Origin: Isochrysis galbana
Lineage: Eukaryota > Haptophyta > Isochrysidales > Isochrysidaceae
Reading direction: 5' to 3'
Length of the DNA: 64,000 nt
NCBI GenBank assembly: GCA_018136815.1
Contig: CM030941.1
Location: 3,537,035 to 3,601,034 of the forward strand
Part shown: positions 10,117 to 20,542 of the stretch, piece after piece
How positions within the stretch are numbered: the first letter of the stretch is position 1
Layout of the letters: each line of letters opens with the position of its first letter
Notes under the pieces: generated by a model
Database searches by the model: none
The model's input: the letters and a program-made list of their open reading frames with translations, nothing else
What the model was told of the DNA's origin: nothing
Translations under genes and position numbers: made by a program

Positions 10117-10435
10117 CGTTATCGCGGTGATGCCCATGAGTGAGGCAACCACCGCGGCTTGGGCGAGGCAGAGCGCCATCGCCGATCGCATCGCCAATCG
10201 TATATCGCCGGATAAGATGCTTACTACACGTTATCGCGGTGATGCCCATGAGGCAACCACCGCGGCTTGGGCGAGGCAGAGCGCCATCGCCGATCGCATC
10301 GCCAATCGTATATCGCCGGATAAGATTCTTACTACATTCACGCGCACGCACATTCACACAAACGCACGCGAAACTAATAGTAACAAAGTAAGAGCGCGCG
10401 GGGAAATTTCTGTGCCGCAAGAATGCCCCGCGCGG
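10117..10435 (-). mobile_element. Copia LTR, family 2, inverted 3' part with duplicated end
   Basis: On the minus strand this is the second half of the family-2 LTR (CGCGGGGCATTCTTGCGGCA ... CGATATACGATTGGCGATGC ... ACCACCGCGATAA). The terminal ~108 bp, ending in the GGTTGCCTCATGGGCATCAC block, is present twice in tandem (10117-10224 and 10228-10335). Together with 9882-10110 it forms a head-to-head LTR palindrome. Confidence 0.7.
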
Positions 10436-10439
10436 ACCC

Positions 10440-10950
10440 CACATCGCCGGTATCTCAAACACGTCGCGAGAGACGGAGAGAGAGAGCGAGAGAGAGAGAG
10501 AGATTCCGCAGCGACGGTCGGAGCGTGTCTTCGCTTTGGATTTTCCCACCAAGGCGGAAAGTCGAGGAGGAATGTTATGTCGCGCAACCGCGGCGATCAC
10601 TCTAGATACAGATCGCAGCGAGATATCCTTGCGATCAAAGAGATCTTGTTGTTGAGCGTGGACCTTCTAGACGTTTCTATCGAGCAACCCTGAGTAGCAA
10701 CCAAGGGAGGAGAAGACCAAAAACCAACGGGACCAAGGGCTTTCATGCAACTTGCATCAAGGGGAAAGATAACCCAAAACCAAAGCAGCGAATCTAAATC
10801 AATCTCCAAGGGGAGATGGCAAACCAAGGACCAAGGAGAAAGATTCCCTCACCCAAGCAGCGAACCTAAATCGATCTCCGAGGGGAGATGGCAAACCAAA
10901 CCTGATTGCCCCCAGAAGCAGGTAAAGAAACGCGGGGAGATAGCGAATTA
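10440..10950 (-). mobile_element. Copia internal fragment, minus orientation
   Basis: On the minus strand this matches 54002-54370 on the plus strand: ATCTCCCCTTGGAGAT, GGGAATCTTT, TTGCTACTCAGGGTTG, TCTAGAAGG, CGACGTGTTTGAG and a CT-rich stretch all occur in the same order. No long protein motif is readable. The order suggests a gag-proximal or leader segment of the same copia family. Confidence 0.55.
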
Positions 10951-11099
10951 AACCTTTTTGCGAGGCGCCTGGGAGGAAGAAAGGGCGCTCCAGAACCCTA
11001 GATCCTAGGCGTCCACGCGAAGTTTTTGACCGAGAATGAGAACGAGAGAATTATAACGATAAATACCGAACGAAGAGGAGAGAGAAGCCTAACGAGCGT

Positions 11100-11395
11100 C
11101 GATTCGCGAATGCGACACCCGGTGACCGGTGAGACACAGCAGAGGGCCGATGGGAGGAGGATTTCGTTCGGGGGGGGGGGCGTGCCATCAGATCATATGT
11201 AAACCCACGGCCCCTATTCCCCTAGTTCTGCATAGGGAGAGTCGCGAGATGGTTGGGGGAAAGGGGCGGCCGGGGCCGTGTGCTGAGTGGTTGTGAGCGT
11301 GAGAGTAGTGAGCGCCTAACTAAGGCTGCGCGCGCGGCGAGAATAATACGAACCAAGGCTGCGCGCGCGGCGAGAATAATACGAATTTTTCTTCT
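11100..11395 (+). repeat. HR1 retroposon, diverged 3' part
   Basis: Parallels HR1 3' ends such as 32810-33000: a G-run, GCCA..AGA(C/T)CATAT.TAA, CCCCTATTCCCCTAGT..TGCA, GGGGAAAGGG, then GTGAG and GCGCGCGCGGCGAGAATAATACGAA. The last 30-35 bp occur twice in tandem (about 11322-11388). Confidence 0.55.
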
Positions 11396-11455
11396 AGTTA
11401 AGTATCAAGCGAACGCGAGCGGGCACGTGCGTCTTGTGCTACAGTTGGCAATTGA

Positions 11456-13345
11456 TCATGGCACCGCCGCATGGCGGCAGGCGATCATAAGCCATACTGA
11501 GACCACCTTGTCCGGGTATGGGAACACGCGTGACCTCAGGGCGAGCTCTACCTGCGGCGCGCGGCACTGCATCACCTCGAGAGAAGGCTCGGTGCGCATT
11601 AGGCTGGAATAAATGGCGTGCGCACGTGTGTGAGTGAAGTGAGAGGGGAAGCCCTTGAAGGTATGCCCGGATGGCACGCAGCGCCGGATTGCAGCTTGAA
11701 ACTCGGGCGCACCAATGGTGCGCCCGCTGAGTGGCTCCATCTCGTACGAGAAGAGAGCTGGTGCAAGCACATACTCGAGGGAGGAGTCCCATGCCGTTTT
11801 CAGCCCGAGTCGTGCACGATGGCGCTCGATCAATAGCCGGAGCTCGGCCTCGACTGTGCGCTCGAGAGCCGCCCGCCCATCAAAGGTGGCAGGCGTAAGC
11901 GCCGCGGCAGGCAATGGTGTGAGCGCCCGCAGGAGCGAAGAGTCCATCGGCTTCCATAGCAGCGGCTCTTCCAACTGGAGGGAGGTCACAGCGAGCGACT
12001 CATCAGGCTGTACGTTGGCGTAAAAGCGCTCGTGGCTGAAGACGCATGACAGCGTGCGGTACGGCGGCTCACATGGGCTGCCCTGCCCGCTGGTGTAGGC
12101 TGAGGCATGGCCTTGTGCGCCTCGATGCAAGAAGCGCGCCCCAGAGCTGGGCTCCCAGAACGTGATGCTCTGGTTGCTTCCTGCGAGCGCGGGGTACGCC
12201 TCATGTCCCCCGCGCGTCATTACCCACACATGCGGGCCGTGCACATCGGTGCCGATGCACACGTACGCATCGAGGCCAAAGCCGAGAAGAAGTGAGCAAA
12301 GCAGCAATGCATGCTCCTCTGCCTCACCAGATCGGCGGCAAAGCATGGCGTGGCCCGAGTGCCAAACGTCGGTGCCGCCGACAGGTAGCGACCGCTCAAA
12401 GCGAAGGAGCGACACGAAATGGGCCGCCTGTAGCGGCGAGTCCAGCATGCGGTCGGCGCGGATCGGCTGCAAGTAGCATGTAACGGGGCGCTGGACCCCT
12501 AGCTCGGACAGAGCAAAGAGCTTGACTGCCCGTCCTCGGTGCGAGGGGCGCAGCGAGAGGTAGTCGTCCCACCACGCGCGTGCGTACGCAAAAAAGCGGC
12601 GCTCAGCTTCAATCTCGGCCGCCCGCTCCGCCTTGAGCTGTCGCATCACGTCAAGCTCCAACATGAGAGGTGGCACTGTGCCTCCAGCGGGCGGAAGCAG
12701 CTTTAACCGCAGCTCGAGGCAGCCAACAGGTAACTTAGCCTGGGGACCGATGCCGGGCAGCTCGATGCTCAATATGCAACAGCCAACTTGCAGCACCTTG
12801 CGCCATTCCACCAGCAGAGAGGAGACAAGCTCGTCGGAACCTTCGGGATGAGACTCGAGCAATAGCAAGTGCATTGGCTGGCGCTCACGCAGCAGCCGCT
12901 CGGCCAAGTCGGCCGCATCGGAGGCGCGGAGCGATAGGGGGAATCGGAAGCACCCTTCCACCGCCGGTTCTGAGCTAAAGGGCGTGGGTATTGATTCGAG
13001 TCGCTCCTCACCCAGCTGCAAGCTCACGCGCAGCATGCCGCGCTCACGGCCCATACCATGCGTGTCGAGAAAGGCGCGCCCGCCAAGGAGCTCGCACTCG
13101 AGCGCAAAGCTATCGGCAAGCTCTGGCGTGCTGGCGAGCCTGGACATGCTGTTCAACTGCAGCGTATCAGCCATGCCCTGTCGAATCGCCCGCTTCTGCA
13201 ACTCTAGGCTTGCCGGTTCGGCATCAGCGCCGAGTGCATCCGAGACGATCAGGCGAAGGTCATCAAAGATGCCTCGCTCGCGTAGGTGCAGGTGGATCCG
13301 CGCACGGACTTGCTCGACTGGGTCATCTGAGCCCTCGGCCGGCAT
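11456..13345 (-). CDS. CEP76: CEP76, centriolar C2 and transglutaminase-like protein
   Basis: CEP76 is a centriolar protein that limits centriole re-duplication in animals and is otherwise found in lineages with flagella. The 629-residue single-exon frame aligns along the whole family (animal protein about 660 aa). It has an N-terminal helical region, a C2 domain (residues about 85-235, including GGRAFLDTHGMG and LVEWRKVLQVG..LSIELPGIG), then ERRFFAYARAWWDDYLSLRPSH, the transglutaminase-like segment (about 300-420, with EEHALLLCSLLLGFGLDAYV and GPHVWVMTRGG), and the C-terminal FQAAIRRCVPSGHTFKGFP. In the human protein the segment before the LLCSLLLG block reads GDCEDHA; here it is SGEAEEHA, so the cysteine is absent, which fits a non-enzymatic fold. 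The start at 13345 is the only Met upstream of conserved sequence. Having no intron is unusual next to the multi-exon neighbours. Confidence 0.93.
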   Translation of the reverse strand: MPAEGSDDPVEQVRARIHLHLRERGIFDDLRLIVSDALGADAEPASLELQKRAIRQGMADTLQLNSMSRLASTPELADSFALECELLGGRAFLDTHGMGRERGMLRVSLQLGEERLESIPTPFSSEPAVEGCFRFPLSLRASDAADLAERLLRERQPMHLLLLESHPEGSDELVSSLLVEWRKVLQVGCCILSIELPGIGPQAKLPVGCLELRLKLLPPAGGTVPPLMLELDVMRQLKAERAAEIEAERRFFAYARAWWDDYLSLRPSHRGRAVKLFALSELGVQRPVTCYLQPIRADRMLDSPLQAAHFVSLLRFERSLPVGGTDVWHSGHAMLCRRSGEAEEHALLLCSLLLGFGLDAYVCIGTDVHGPHVWVMTRGGHEAYPALAGSNQSITFWEPSSGARFLHRGAQGHASAYTSGQGSPCEPPYRTLSCVFSHERFYANVQPDESLAVTSLQLEEPLLWKPMDSSLLRALTPLPAAALTPATFDGRAALERTVEAELRLLIERHRARLGLKTAWDSSLEYVLAPALFSYEMEPLSGRTIGAPEFQAAIRRCVPSGHTFKGFPSHFTHTRAHAIYSSLMRTEPSLEVMQCRAPQVELALRSRVFPYPDKVVSVWLMIACRHAAVP

Positions 13346-13534
13346 CGCCGTGATGAAGGGCCTATCCTTCTCTTCCCGTCTCTCCGCGTCTCTTCCCCTC
13401 TCTTCCCGTCTCTTCCTCTATCACCCGCCGACCCCTCCCTCGCTCCTTCTCGCCTCATACCGGCTGCAGCGCAGCGAACCCGTACCGCTAGGGGAGGGAA
13501 GGGGAAAGTGTCAGAGTCGGAGTTTTCTTGTTGT

Positions 13535-13715
13535 CCGAGTTTACTCCTAGTGCTGAGGGACCGTTCCTCATCGGCTCATCGGCAATGGAGCCCCTCCCCC
13601 GCGATGGGGGTGTGCGCGTTTGGCGCATAGCTCGTCCGGTGTATGTGGCTAGGGATGCTAGCCAACAAGACCTTCCACAAGACTACAATTACCAACATTG
13701 TACCCCCGCTGAGAG
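13535..13715 (+). repeat. LTR-like repeat family 3, copy B
   Basis: Inverted relative to 6062-6250: GTTTACTCCTAGTGCTGAGG, TCGGCAATGGAGCCCC, the CCCCCGCGATGGGGG palindrome, then CAAGACTACAATTACCAACA. It lies about 190 bp upstream of the CEP76 start. Confidence 0.55.
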
Positions 13716-14730
13716 ACGAGTAGCGAGTAGCCCAGTCACCGGTCACTCGGTCACTCGGTCACTCTCACTCTCACTCTCACCCTCACTCACTCATTTTAAC
13801 CACTATTATCCATCTCCCCTGTTTGTCCAAGGATTCCCCAGTGTCCCCCCCTACCTGCCCCGCCAGCCGCCTCCCCCCTCCGAACGACCCCCTCCCGCCC
13901 CACGAAAGGCGATGGCGTTGGTGAGGGACCCCGTCCCTTCCCCTTCCCCCGCGTGTGGCGGTCTATTTTGGGAGATTGAGGCGGGCGCTCACGGGAAGGA
14001 ATCGGAGTGGTGAATGTGGGGCGCATCCCTCTTAGAAACGCGGAGCTTCCGCGACGTCCGATCGCCCGCGATCGGCCGAAGAATGGCCTGGAGGTGGTGG
14101 CCATGGAGAGCCCAGAATTCTCGCAAGCAGGGTAGGGGGTCACTGGTAGGTGGCACGCGGGTTCTTAATTAAGGGTGGCCCCCACACTGACCCATCACCG
14201 CCCCTCGCACCGCAGGAACGCCTCGATTCGCTTGCGCCTGGCCGCGATGGCATAATGGCATTGGTACGACGCTTGACGCGTCGTCATGCGCTCTTTCGGA
14301 CGCCCCTGTATGTAGACTTGCTCCTAAGGGCGGTAGGACGCAACAAGCCGGTCGCACCGGGGGTGTTCCTGAATATAATATACCAACCCCAGATGGCAGA
14401 TGGCCTGGTCTGACCAGGCATGTTTGCACTCTCCTTCCCTCCCAAATGTGCAGAGTTGCAGAGTTGGTGTGCCCTGTACTCACTGCCACTGCCGCCTCGA
14501 CAGCGGTGGCGTGCGCGGAGGCAGCCGGCGAAATGGCTGTCGCTGTAGGGACCAGTTGTGGAAACGCGTGGCGCACTCGGCAGCCACAAATTCGAAGGAA
14601 AGAGGAAAGATTTCCATCGAATTCGTTGAGCAGTCCACCCGATGTCCGATGTTGTGTTGCACCCTTGAGCGTCGACGCACGCGTTGGTGCTGGTGTCATG
14701 GAGATTGAGATTGCGGTGACCTCTCGGCGG
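13716..14730. other. No gene seen
   Basis: CT-rich and CACTCACTC-like simple sequence to about 13900, then unremarkable mixed sequence. Overlapping open frames on both strands have no recognisable motif. Confidence 0.5.
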
Positions 14731-15556
14731 GGGTACCACGTTAGAACTTATAGTCATAGCGTCGTATGACATCTTGTTAGCTTACACCGGACGAGCCATG
14801 CGCCAACCGCGCGCATAGGGCCTGACAAGAGTTGCTCGCTCAGACCCCCAAAGTTGCTCGCAAAAGTTGCTCGAAATAGGCCCCAAAAGGGGCAAAGTTG
14901 CTCGCAGAGTTGCTCGAAGTTGCTCGGAGTTGCTCGTTCATTGTTCATTGCGCCGCGATTGCCGCGACGCGTGCTGCCGGGCGTCAGCGCGGCGAGAGGG
15001 AATGCTCGGAACAGCCTGCAGGGAACAGGATAGCGGCGCGGCGGGCGTTAGTTAGTAGTTAGAACCCATGCACTTTTCATACATAAACTACATGATGTTT
15101 ATGTGAATAAGAAGAGGCAGAGGGGAGGAGAGCGTTTCGCAAGTAGGTGCTCTTCTATCGATCCACCGATGTTGATGTGAATAAGAAGAGGCAGAGGGGT
15201 TAAGGTTAAAGTTGCACGCTCGGCCTATCTATAGATCTAGGAGGGGTAGGTTGCTCCTCTAACGGGCCTATCTATGGGTAAGTTGCTAGGTAAGTTGCTC
15301 GAGTTGCTCAATGTTGCCTGTGGCCCTTAAAGTTGCTCAAAAGTTGCTCGCCCTCTCAAACACCCCAAAGTTGCTCAAAAAGTTGCCGGCAACTCTTGTC
15401 AGGCCCTACGCGCGCACACCGCACACCACACACCGCACACCCCCATCGTGGGGTGTGGGGTAGGGGCTCCGTTGCCTTCGAAGGGCTACGGTCCCGCAGC
15501 ACTAAGGTTATACTAACACAACAATAACACTCTGACGTCCTCCGTCCTCCGGGGCG
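14731..15556 (-). repeat. LTR-like repeat family 3, copy C, split by a transposon
   Basis: The left part (14731-14815) carries CACGTTAGAACTTATAGTC and CCGGACGAGCCATGCGCCAA. The right part (15409-15556) carries the C(A)CCCCCATCG palindrome region, GGTCCCGCAGCACTAAGG and AACACTCTGACG. Removing 14816-15408 and one 8-bp duplication restores the order seen in copies A and B, so the hAT-like element landed in a pre-existing repeat. Confidence 0.6.
14816..15408. mobile_element. hAT-like MITE, 593 bp
   Basis: The terminal inverted repeats are TAGGGCCTGACAAGAGTTGC at the left and its reverse complement at 15389-15408. CGCGCGCA is duplicated exactly outside both ends (14808-14815, 15409-15416). Inside, GTTGCTCG/AAGTTGCTC motifs are packed near each end (14829-14940 and 15250-15395), as in hAT subterminal repeats. 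A ~35-bp segment, AATAAGAAGAGGCAGAGGGG with flanks, occurs twice (15106 and 15180). No ORF of note. Confidence 0.85.
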
Positions 15557-15687
15557 GGTTGAGGGGATTTCACAACGCCGTAAAAACACCATGTCCGGCT
15601 TGTCGCTTGTTTAATCCTATTCCTTTAGCGGAGGGTATGCATACCGGCGGGGGCCCTCATGCCAGCACGTCTGTCCGTCGGAGCGGT

Positions 15688-15688
15688 C

Positions 15689-15776
<88 letters not shown>
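15688..15776 (+). repeat. (GA)n microsatellite
   Basis: About 85 bp of near-perfect GA. A shorter GA-rich stretch with GGGAG interruptions lies at 16190-16275, just before the start codon at 16280. Confidence 0.95.
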
Positions 15777-15778
<2 letters not shown>

Positions 15779-16279
15779 GTTCGAGGATCGGGGAGGCGCG
15801 GCGGGGGGGGGGGGACAAGAGAGAGGAGAAGTAGAGAAGAGAGTCCCTCTCTTCCTGGCGGTTTCCTCCCCTTTCTCTTCCTCTGGCGTTCTCTGGCGTT
15901 GGGCTGCGATCTCTCTCTCTCTCTCTGTGGAGGAGCTGCGCCGCACCGTCCTCTCCCTCCCCCCCCCCCCCCCCCCGCGCGCGCCCCCCCGCGCCCCCGC
16001 GCCTTCCCTCCCCCCCGTCTCCTCTCGCCGATGCCGCCGATGCCGAGAGCAGCGCCCCTCTCGTCACTTCCCTCTCCGCACGCACTTGAGATCAGAAGAA
16101 AGGAGTTGTAATGCAGAGAGCAAGAACTCCGAGGAAAGAAGACACTCACTCTCTCCACAAGAGGAATAGAAGAGGCTCTTGTCCCCAGACGAGAGAGAGA
16201 GAACGAGGGGGGGAGAGAGGAGGGAGAGAGAGAGAGAGAGAGAAGGAGGGAGGCAGAGAGAGGGAGAGAGAGAGTCGCG

Positions 16280-18109
16280 ATGGTTGCTCTGGCTCTCCTT
16301 GCCTCGGCGGCGGCGAGCGGCGCGCTGGTACATGGCGTATGGGCTTCACCCCGGGCGCCAGCACGCGCGCACGCCAACCTGATGGCTCAGCGCATTGTCG
16401 TCACCGACGGCTCGAACTCCTTCTACAACTCGCGTGGAGTCTTCCAGGTGCTTCGCAGTGGTGGGAAGAGGGTGGGGGTCCAGGCGAAGAGGGTGGGGAG
16501 GAGGGTGTGTAAGAGGGTCGAGATAAGGTGAATGAGAGGATCTTCCATGTGCACCGCTCGGGAAGAAGGGCCGGGCGGGCGAGAGGGGGGGGGGCGTAGG
16601 CCTATCATGAGAGAGGCTGCAAGGGTGGAGAGAGAGTTGAGCCTCAGAGGATGCACGAGTGGAGAGAGGGTTGGGCCTCAGAAGCTGCCAGGGTGAAGAG
16701 AGAGGGTTGAGCCTCAGAGGCTGCACGGGTGGAGAGAGAGGGTTGTGCCTCAGAGGGGGGAGACAGAAGCCGCGAGTGTGGGTGGGAAGTGACAGATGTG
16801 CGGCAGAGAGCTGACCTCCTGAGTCCCCGCCGAAGAAGCTGGGGCTCTAGAGAGTTTGCTTGATCGGAGGAGAGGGATGAAGGGACAAAACCTTCCAGAT
16901 GCTCCCCTGGGACGGAGAGGGAGAGTTTGGATTAGGTCGGTTCCCGCTCGCGCAGCTGGGAGATACGAAGCAGGGCTCGTTTTGTCTTGCACAGGGCGCG
17001 AGAAGCATGTGGAGAAGGCTCACTGTCATACGTTTTTGAATGCGCACGGCGCCCATCCTGAGCGAAAGAACGATTTTGTCTTTCAGGTTCTGCACGACGC
17101 AAAGGCCTTTGACTCCATCACTGCTGCCTCCTCCTCGGTTGCCGACGCAAAGAAGATGCTGCTCTCGCGGCAGGCGCGCTATTCGGGGCTCACTGACCTG
17201 CTCCATTTCACTGAAGAGCCACTCGATCAGGTGCTGAACGGTGCCGATGTGTGGCTCACAATGAATACAGACCAGGCAGAACTCCGCCACCAGGTCGAGG
17301 CCGCCAAGGTGGCGGGCGTCAAACGGATCTTTGTCCACGTGGGCGCCGATGGACCGGACGCGATGCTCGCTGACGCGCCCGCGCTCAAGTCCGCCCTCGA
17401 CGCTAGCGGTGCCGAGTACACCGTCATGCGCGCGCGCATCATGACGGGATCCGGCGGCAGCATTGGCATGATCCTTGCCGACATCGATGAGACGGGCGTT
17501 GAGGAGGTGCCGAGGGAGGACGCGTTCCGCTTCATTACAGAGGCCCTCACGCTGTCCGAGGCCAACGGCCGCCTCTTCACGCTCTGCCCTACCGAGGACG
17601 ACTCGCAGTTCCGCGAGATGCGCCGTGCGGGCTGCGATCGGCGCGAGGAGGCGAAGGCGCTGCTAGCGGGCGTTATCAGCAAGGGGGCCAAGGCGGCTGC
17701 TGATGCCAAGGCAGCGGAGGCGGAGGCGGCGGAGGCCGCGAAGAAGCCGGAGGTATCGCCCGAGGAGCGGGAAGCCGAGCTCAAGGCGCTCCTCGAGAAA
17801 GCGCGCCTCAAGGGTATCGAGACGCAGGAGCGCCTCAAGAAGGAGAACGAGGAGAAAGCTCGACTCCGGGCCGAGCGTGCGGAGAAAATGAAGGGGCCGG
17901 CTCGCAAAGAGGATGATGAGGAGGAGAAAGATGCTAGCGGAAAGGACATGGACGGCTCCGACGATAGCGACGACTCCTCGCCACCGTCCCCGCCCTCGCC
18001 GCCGCCGTTCGATCCGAAGGGTGGCGGTGGCGGAGGCGAAGGAGGCAGCGGAGGTGATGGTGGCAGCGGTGGCAAAGACAAGCCTGACCCTCCGCTCGCG
18101 CTTGCGTAA
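16280..18109 (+). CDS. Targeted atypical Rossmann/SDR-like protein
   Basis: Two exons, 16280-16447 and 17087-18109, join in phase 0 at ..SRGVFQ/VLHDAKAF to give 396 aa. The first ~20 residues (MVALALLASAAASGALVHG) look like a signal peptide, followed by a basic, Ala/Arg-rich stretch, as expected for a bipartite plastid presequence in a complex-plastid alga. Residues about 38-225 resemble NmrA-like or atypical SDR domains: IVVTDGSNSFYNSRG at the first strand, GADVWLTMN, AAKVAGVKRIFVHVGADGPD, then LKSALDASGAEYTVMRARIM. The glycine-rich dinucleotide motif is degenerate, so cofactor binding is uncertain. A long Lys/Glu/Ala-rich coiled coil (about 240-345) and a Gly/Pro-rich acidic tail follow. 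Function is unknown beyond the fold guess. Confidence 0.72.
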
Positions 18110-19227
18110 TCGCCGTGCACGGGACCACGGGCATACTGATGTGGGCGACCAAGGGGCGAGCATGCTAGCCCATTGACAGGGAGGCACTGGCCATGCGAAG
18201 CGCCGCTCACCGGTGCTCTTTGATTGTGTGATATGTGTGCCATCAAGCCAGAGCTCCTTACTCGCCGGCTGTCTCACCAGCTGCCTGATACAGGCGATAT
18301 TGCCGCCAGCCCTCAGCTTCGAGCTGCGCAGTACACCTTGCACCTCTTCCTGATTTTAGATGTACACACGGTGCTTCCCATTTGGCCGCCGTCTTTGCCA
18401 GCCGGTCTCTTGTTGGCTCGCTACCGGTCACACCTACCTGCTGGACCGTCTGGCGGCGCTTAGCCTTCAGGCGGGTCTACCGGGCGTGCTTCCTCGTTGC
18501 TTTCGTTTCTTTGCCCAGTCTTTCAGCTCCGAACGTTACTTATTGTTTGGGGGTTACTTGCTCGGCGGGCCTGCTCATGGAAACCGATTTTTGCGGCACA
18601 CCCGCCTCTGCCTCGTGTGAGTGAGGGATGTCACACATGTTCTCACACTCATCGGGTTTGATGACATCAAATTTGCGTGGAGGTAGTGTCATTCTCGAAT
18701 GTGGCTTCTTATTGAGGGATTGGCGGCACCAGCATAGCGTACCGCTGACCGATGTCTATCTAAGCGTGCGATGTGCGCGAGTGAGGCGGTCGCCACCACC
18801 AGCTCCTTTGCCCTGCGCCCCGGATCAATGTCGAATGTAACCTGATATCTGAGCATGGTGTTGTAGCCCCAATACCAAAAAAGAGGCTCTTTAAAGAGGC
18901 CGAAACCGCATGTTAAGTTTTGCTTTCGGCCGATCTCTCTTATCCTTAGCTAGCTAGGAGCGGGTTATAACTTTTACGATTTACGACCAACCACGCCCGC
19001 CACGCCCCCTCCCCCTCTTGCAAGTAAGGTCTCAATACTTGCGATGCCGCCCACAGCCATAGCAATAGCGGGGTACGAGCCTGGAGTCTGACTCGAAGAA
19101 AAATCTGAAGTCGGAAGATTTGGATTCGGGGCTTCAGGCTTCAGGTCGCGTTCCGTCGAAAGCGAAAGTGGACCATGCGAACATTTTTAGTTTTTTACAT
19201 CCCGTAAGGTTTAATTATTTCTTCAAC
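18110..19227. other. No gene seen
   Basis: 3' flank of the SDR-like gene. Only short overlapping frames, without motifs and without matches to the repeat families described elsewhere in the window. Confidence 0.5.
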
Positions 19228-19780
19228 TAAGTTTATACTTGGTTCGCCCATGGGGGGGCACGAGCCCCCCTCTCTCTCCACTCCTCCCCTGCCGTGGGGG
19301 AGGAACCACCCACCCTCCTGGCATGCCTGATGGCTTGCCAGGAGGCCACTGCCCTGCTGTATGCGGGGGGTAATTTCCCCCCGTGTTCGGGTGGTGCACT
19401 GGGACTTTCTTTTGATGGCCCGCACCTTTGACAGGCAAGCCTGGATCGCTCGTCCCGGCCCCTCGTGGCCAGCCCATCGCTCCAACCCCCCCTCCCCCCC
19501 TGTTCGACAGGCAGACAGGTGCAGACTGGGGGCCCCAGAGGCTCAGGAGCGCCAGCGAGGGAGAGGCAGGGGAGGCCAGGGCCCAGCCCCAGCCTCCTCT
19601 GCCCCCTGAGCTGGCCTCCAGGAGCCTCCAGGGGTCGCCAGCAAGCAGCTGCAGGCCTGGCGCAGGCACGCCATCGCGCGTGCCGCAGGAGAGAGGAGAG
19701 GGAGCGCGGAGAAGGGGGTGGGCGGAGCGAGAGCTCCGCCCACCGAAAAATATGTAAGTCCCGCACCTGTTTACAGGATT
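19228..19780 (+). repeat. HR1 retroposon, 3'-truncated by a copia LTR
   Basis: Starts CAACTAAGTTTATACTTGGT and follows HR1 through the cacgagccccc palindrome, GGCATGCCTGATGGCTTGCC, the GACAGGCAGACAGG block and TATGTAAGTCCCGCACCTGT-TTACAG. It ends where the family-2 LTR begins at about 19782. A short foreign insert (GTATGCGGGGGGTAATTTCC and following) lies near 19360-19410. Confidence 0.75.
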
Positions 19781-19781
19781 A

Positions 19782-20192
19782 TCGCGGTGGTGCCAATGAG
19801 GCAACCACCGCGGCTTGGGCGAGGCAGAGCGCCATCGCCGATCGCATCGCCAATCGTATATCGCCGGGTAAGATTCTTACTACATTCACGCGCACGCACA
19901 TTCACACAAACGCACGCAAAACTAATAGTAACAAAGTAAGAGCGCGCGGGGAAATTTCTGTGCCGCAAGAATGCCCCGCGCGGACTCGAAACGGCCGCGA
20001 GGGAGAAGTGAGAAGCAGAGACCTCAGTATAAACATACAGAGGTTAGAATGAGCATCCACGATGCATGAGATGGATGTATCCATGATAGATATGCATCTA
20101 TGATGCACATATCATGGATGTATCCATGATACCCCCTCCTAAGCGGAGTACGGGTACGACGCTTACAACCAAACGTCGAAGAAGATTCACAT
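19782..20192 (-). mobile_element. Copia family-2 LTR plus internal 3' end
   Basis: On the minus strand: 51 bp of internal 3' end (GAATCTTCTTCGACGTTTGG), the AGGAGGGGG polypurine tract, and the LTR starting at 20131 with ATCATGGATACATCCATGAT and running to ACCACCGCGATAA at 19782. It is nearly identical to 9830-10110 and supplies the full length (~350 bp) of this LTR family. Confidence 0.75.
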
Positions 20193-20300
20193 CTCCCCCT
20201 CTCTCCACTCCTCCCCTGCCGTGGGGAGGGAACCACCCATCCTCCTGGCATGCCTGATGGCTTGCCGCCTCGCCCAAGCCGCGGTGGTTGCCTCATGGTG
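20193..20300 (-). repeat. Chimeric HR1 and LTR scraps
   Basis: 20193-20268 matches the HR1 segment CTCTCTCCACTCCTCCCCTG to GATGGCTTGCC. Then GCCTCGCCCAAGCCGCGGTGG-TTGCCTCATGG matches the end of the family-2 LTR. Two truncated pieces are joined directly. Confidence 0.6.
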
Positions 20301-20479
20301 TCGCATTCGCGATGTCTCAGAGGCAAAAAGAAATAACAGTAAAAGAAAAACAGTAAAACAGTAAAAAAAAACAGAGGAAGAAAGAAGAAGAAAAGTGAAA
20401 AAGAAGAGACAAAAACCCAGAGTATATAGGGCGGTTCTCAGCCCTTCCCCTCGGCCCTATGGCTACGTAAACTCTCGCG

Positions 20480-20542
20480 TGGCATAGTGGTTCAACCCAC
20501 CGCCTCCACCAACCTTTTGCTCTGGGTCGCGAGTTCGAGTCC
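20480..20542 (+). repeat. tRNA-like A-box/B-box pair (SINE head candidate)
   Basis: TGGCATAGTGG (20480-20490) fits the pol III A-box consensus and GTTCGAGTCC (20533-20542) fits the B-box, with spacing typical of a tRNA. The flanking bases do not pair into an acceptor stem, and the T-arm does not close, so this is not a working tRNA. A second GTTCGAGCCCC follows at about 20563. Confidence 0.5.

Noticed and set aside
14284..14772. 162-codon minus-strand frame upstream of the MITE
   Set aside because: No motif, partly overlaps LTR-like repeat sequence, and competing frames exist on both strands.
15625..16512. Several 80-250 codon frames rich in SLSLSL or ERERER
   Set aside because: Translations of (GA)n and purine tracts; no real protein signal.
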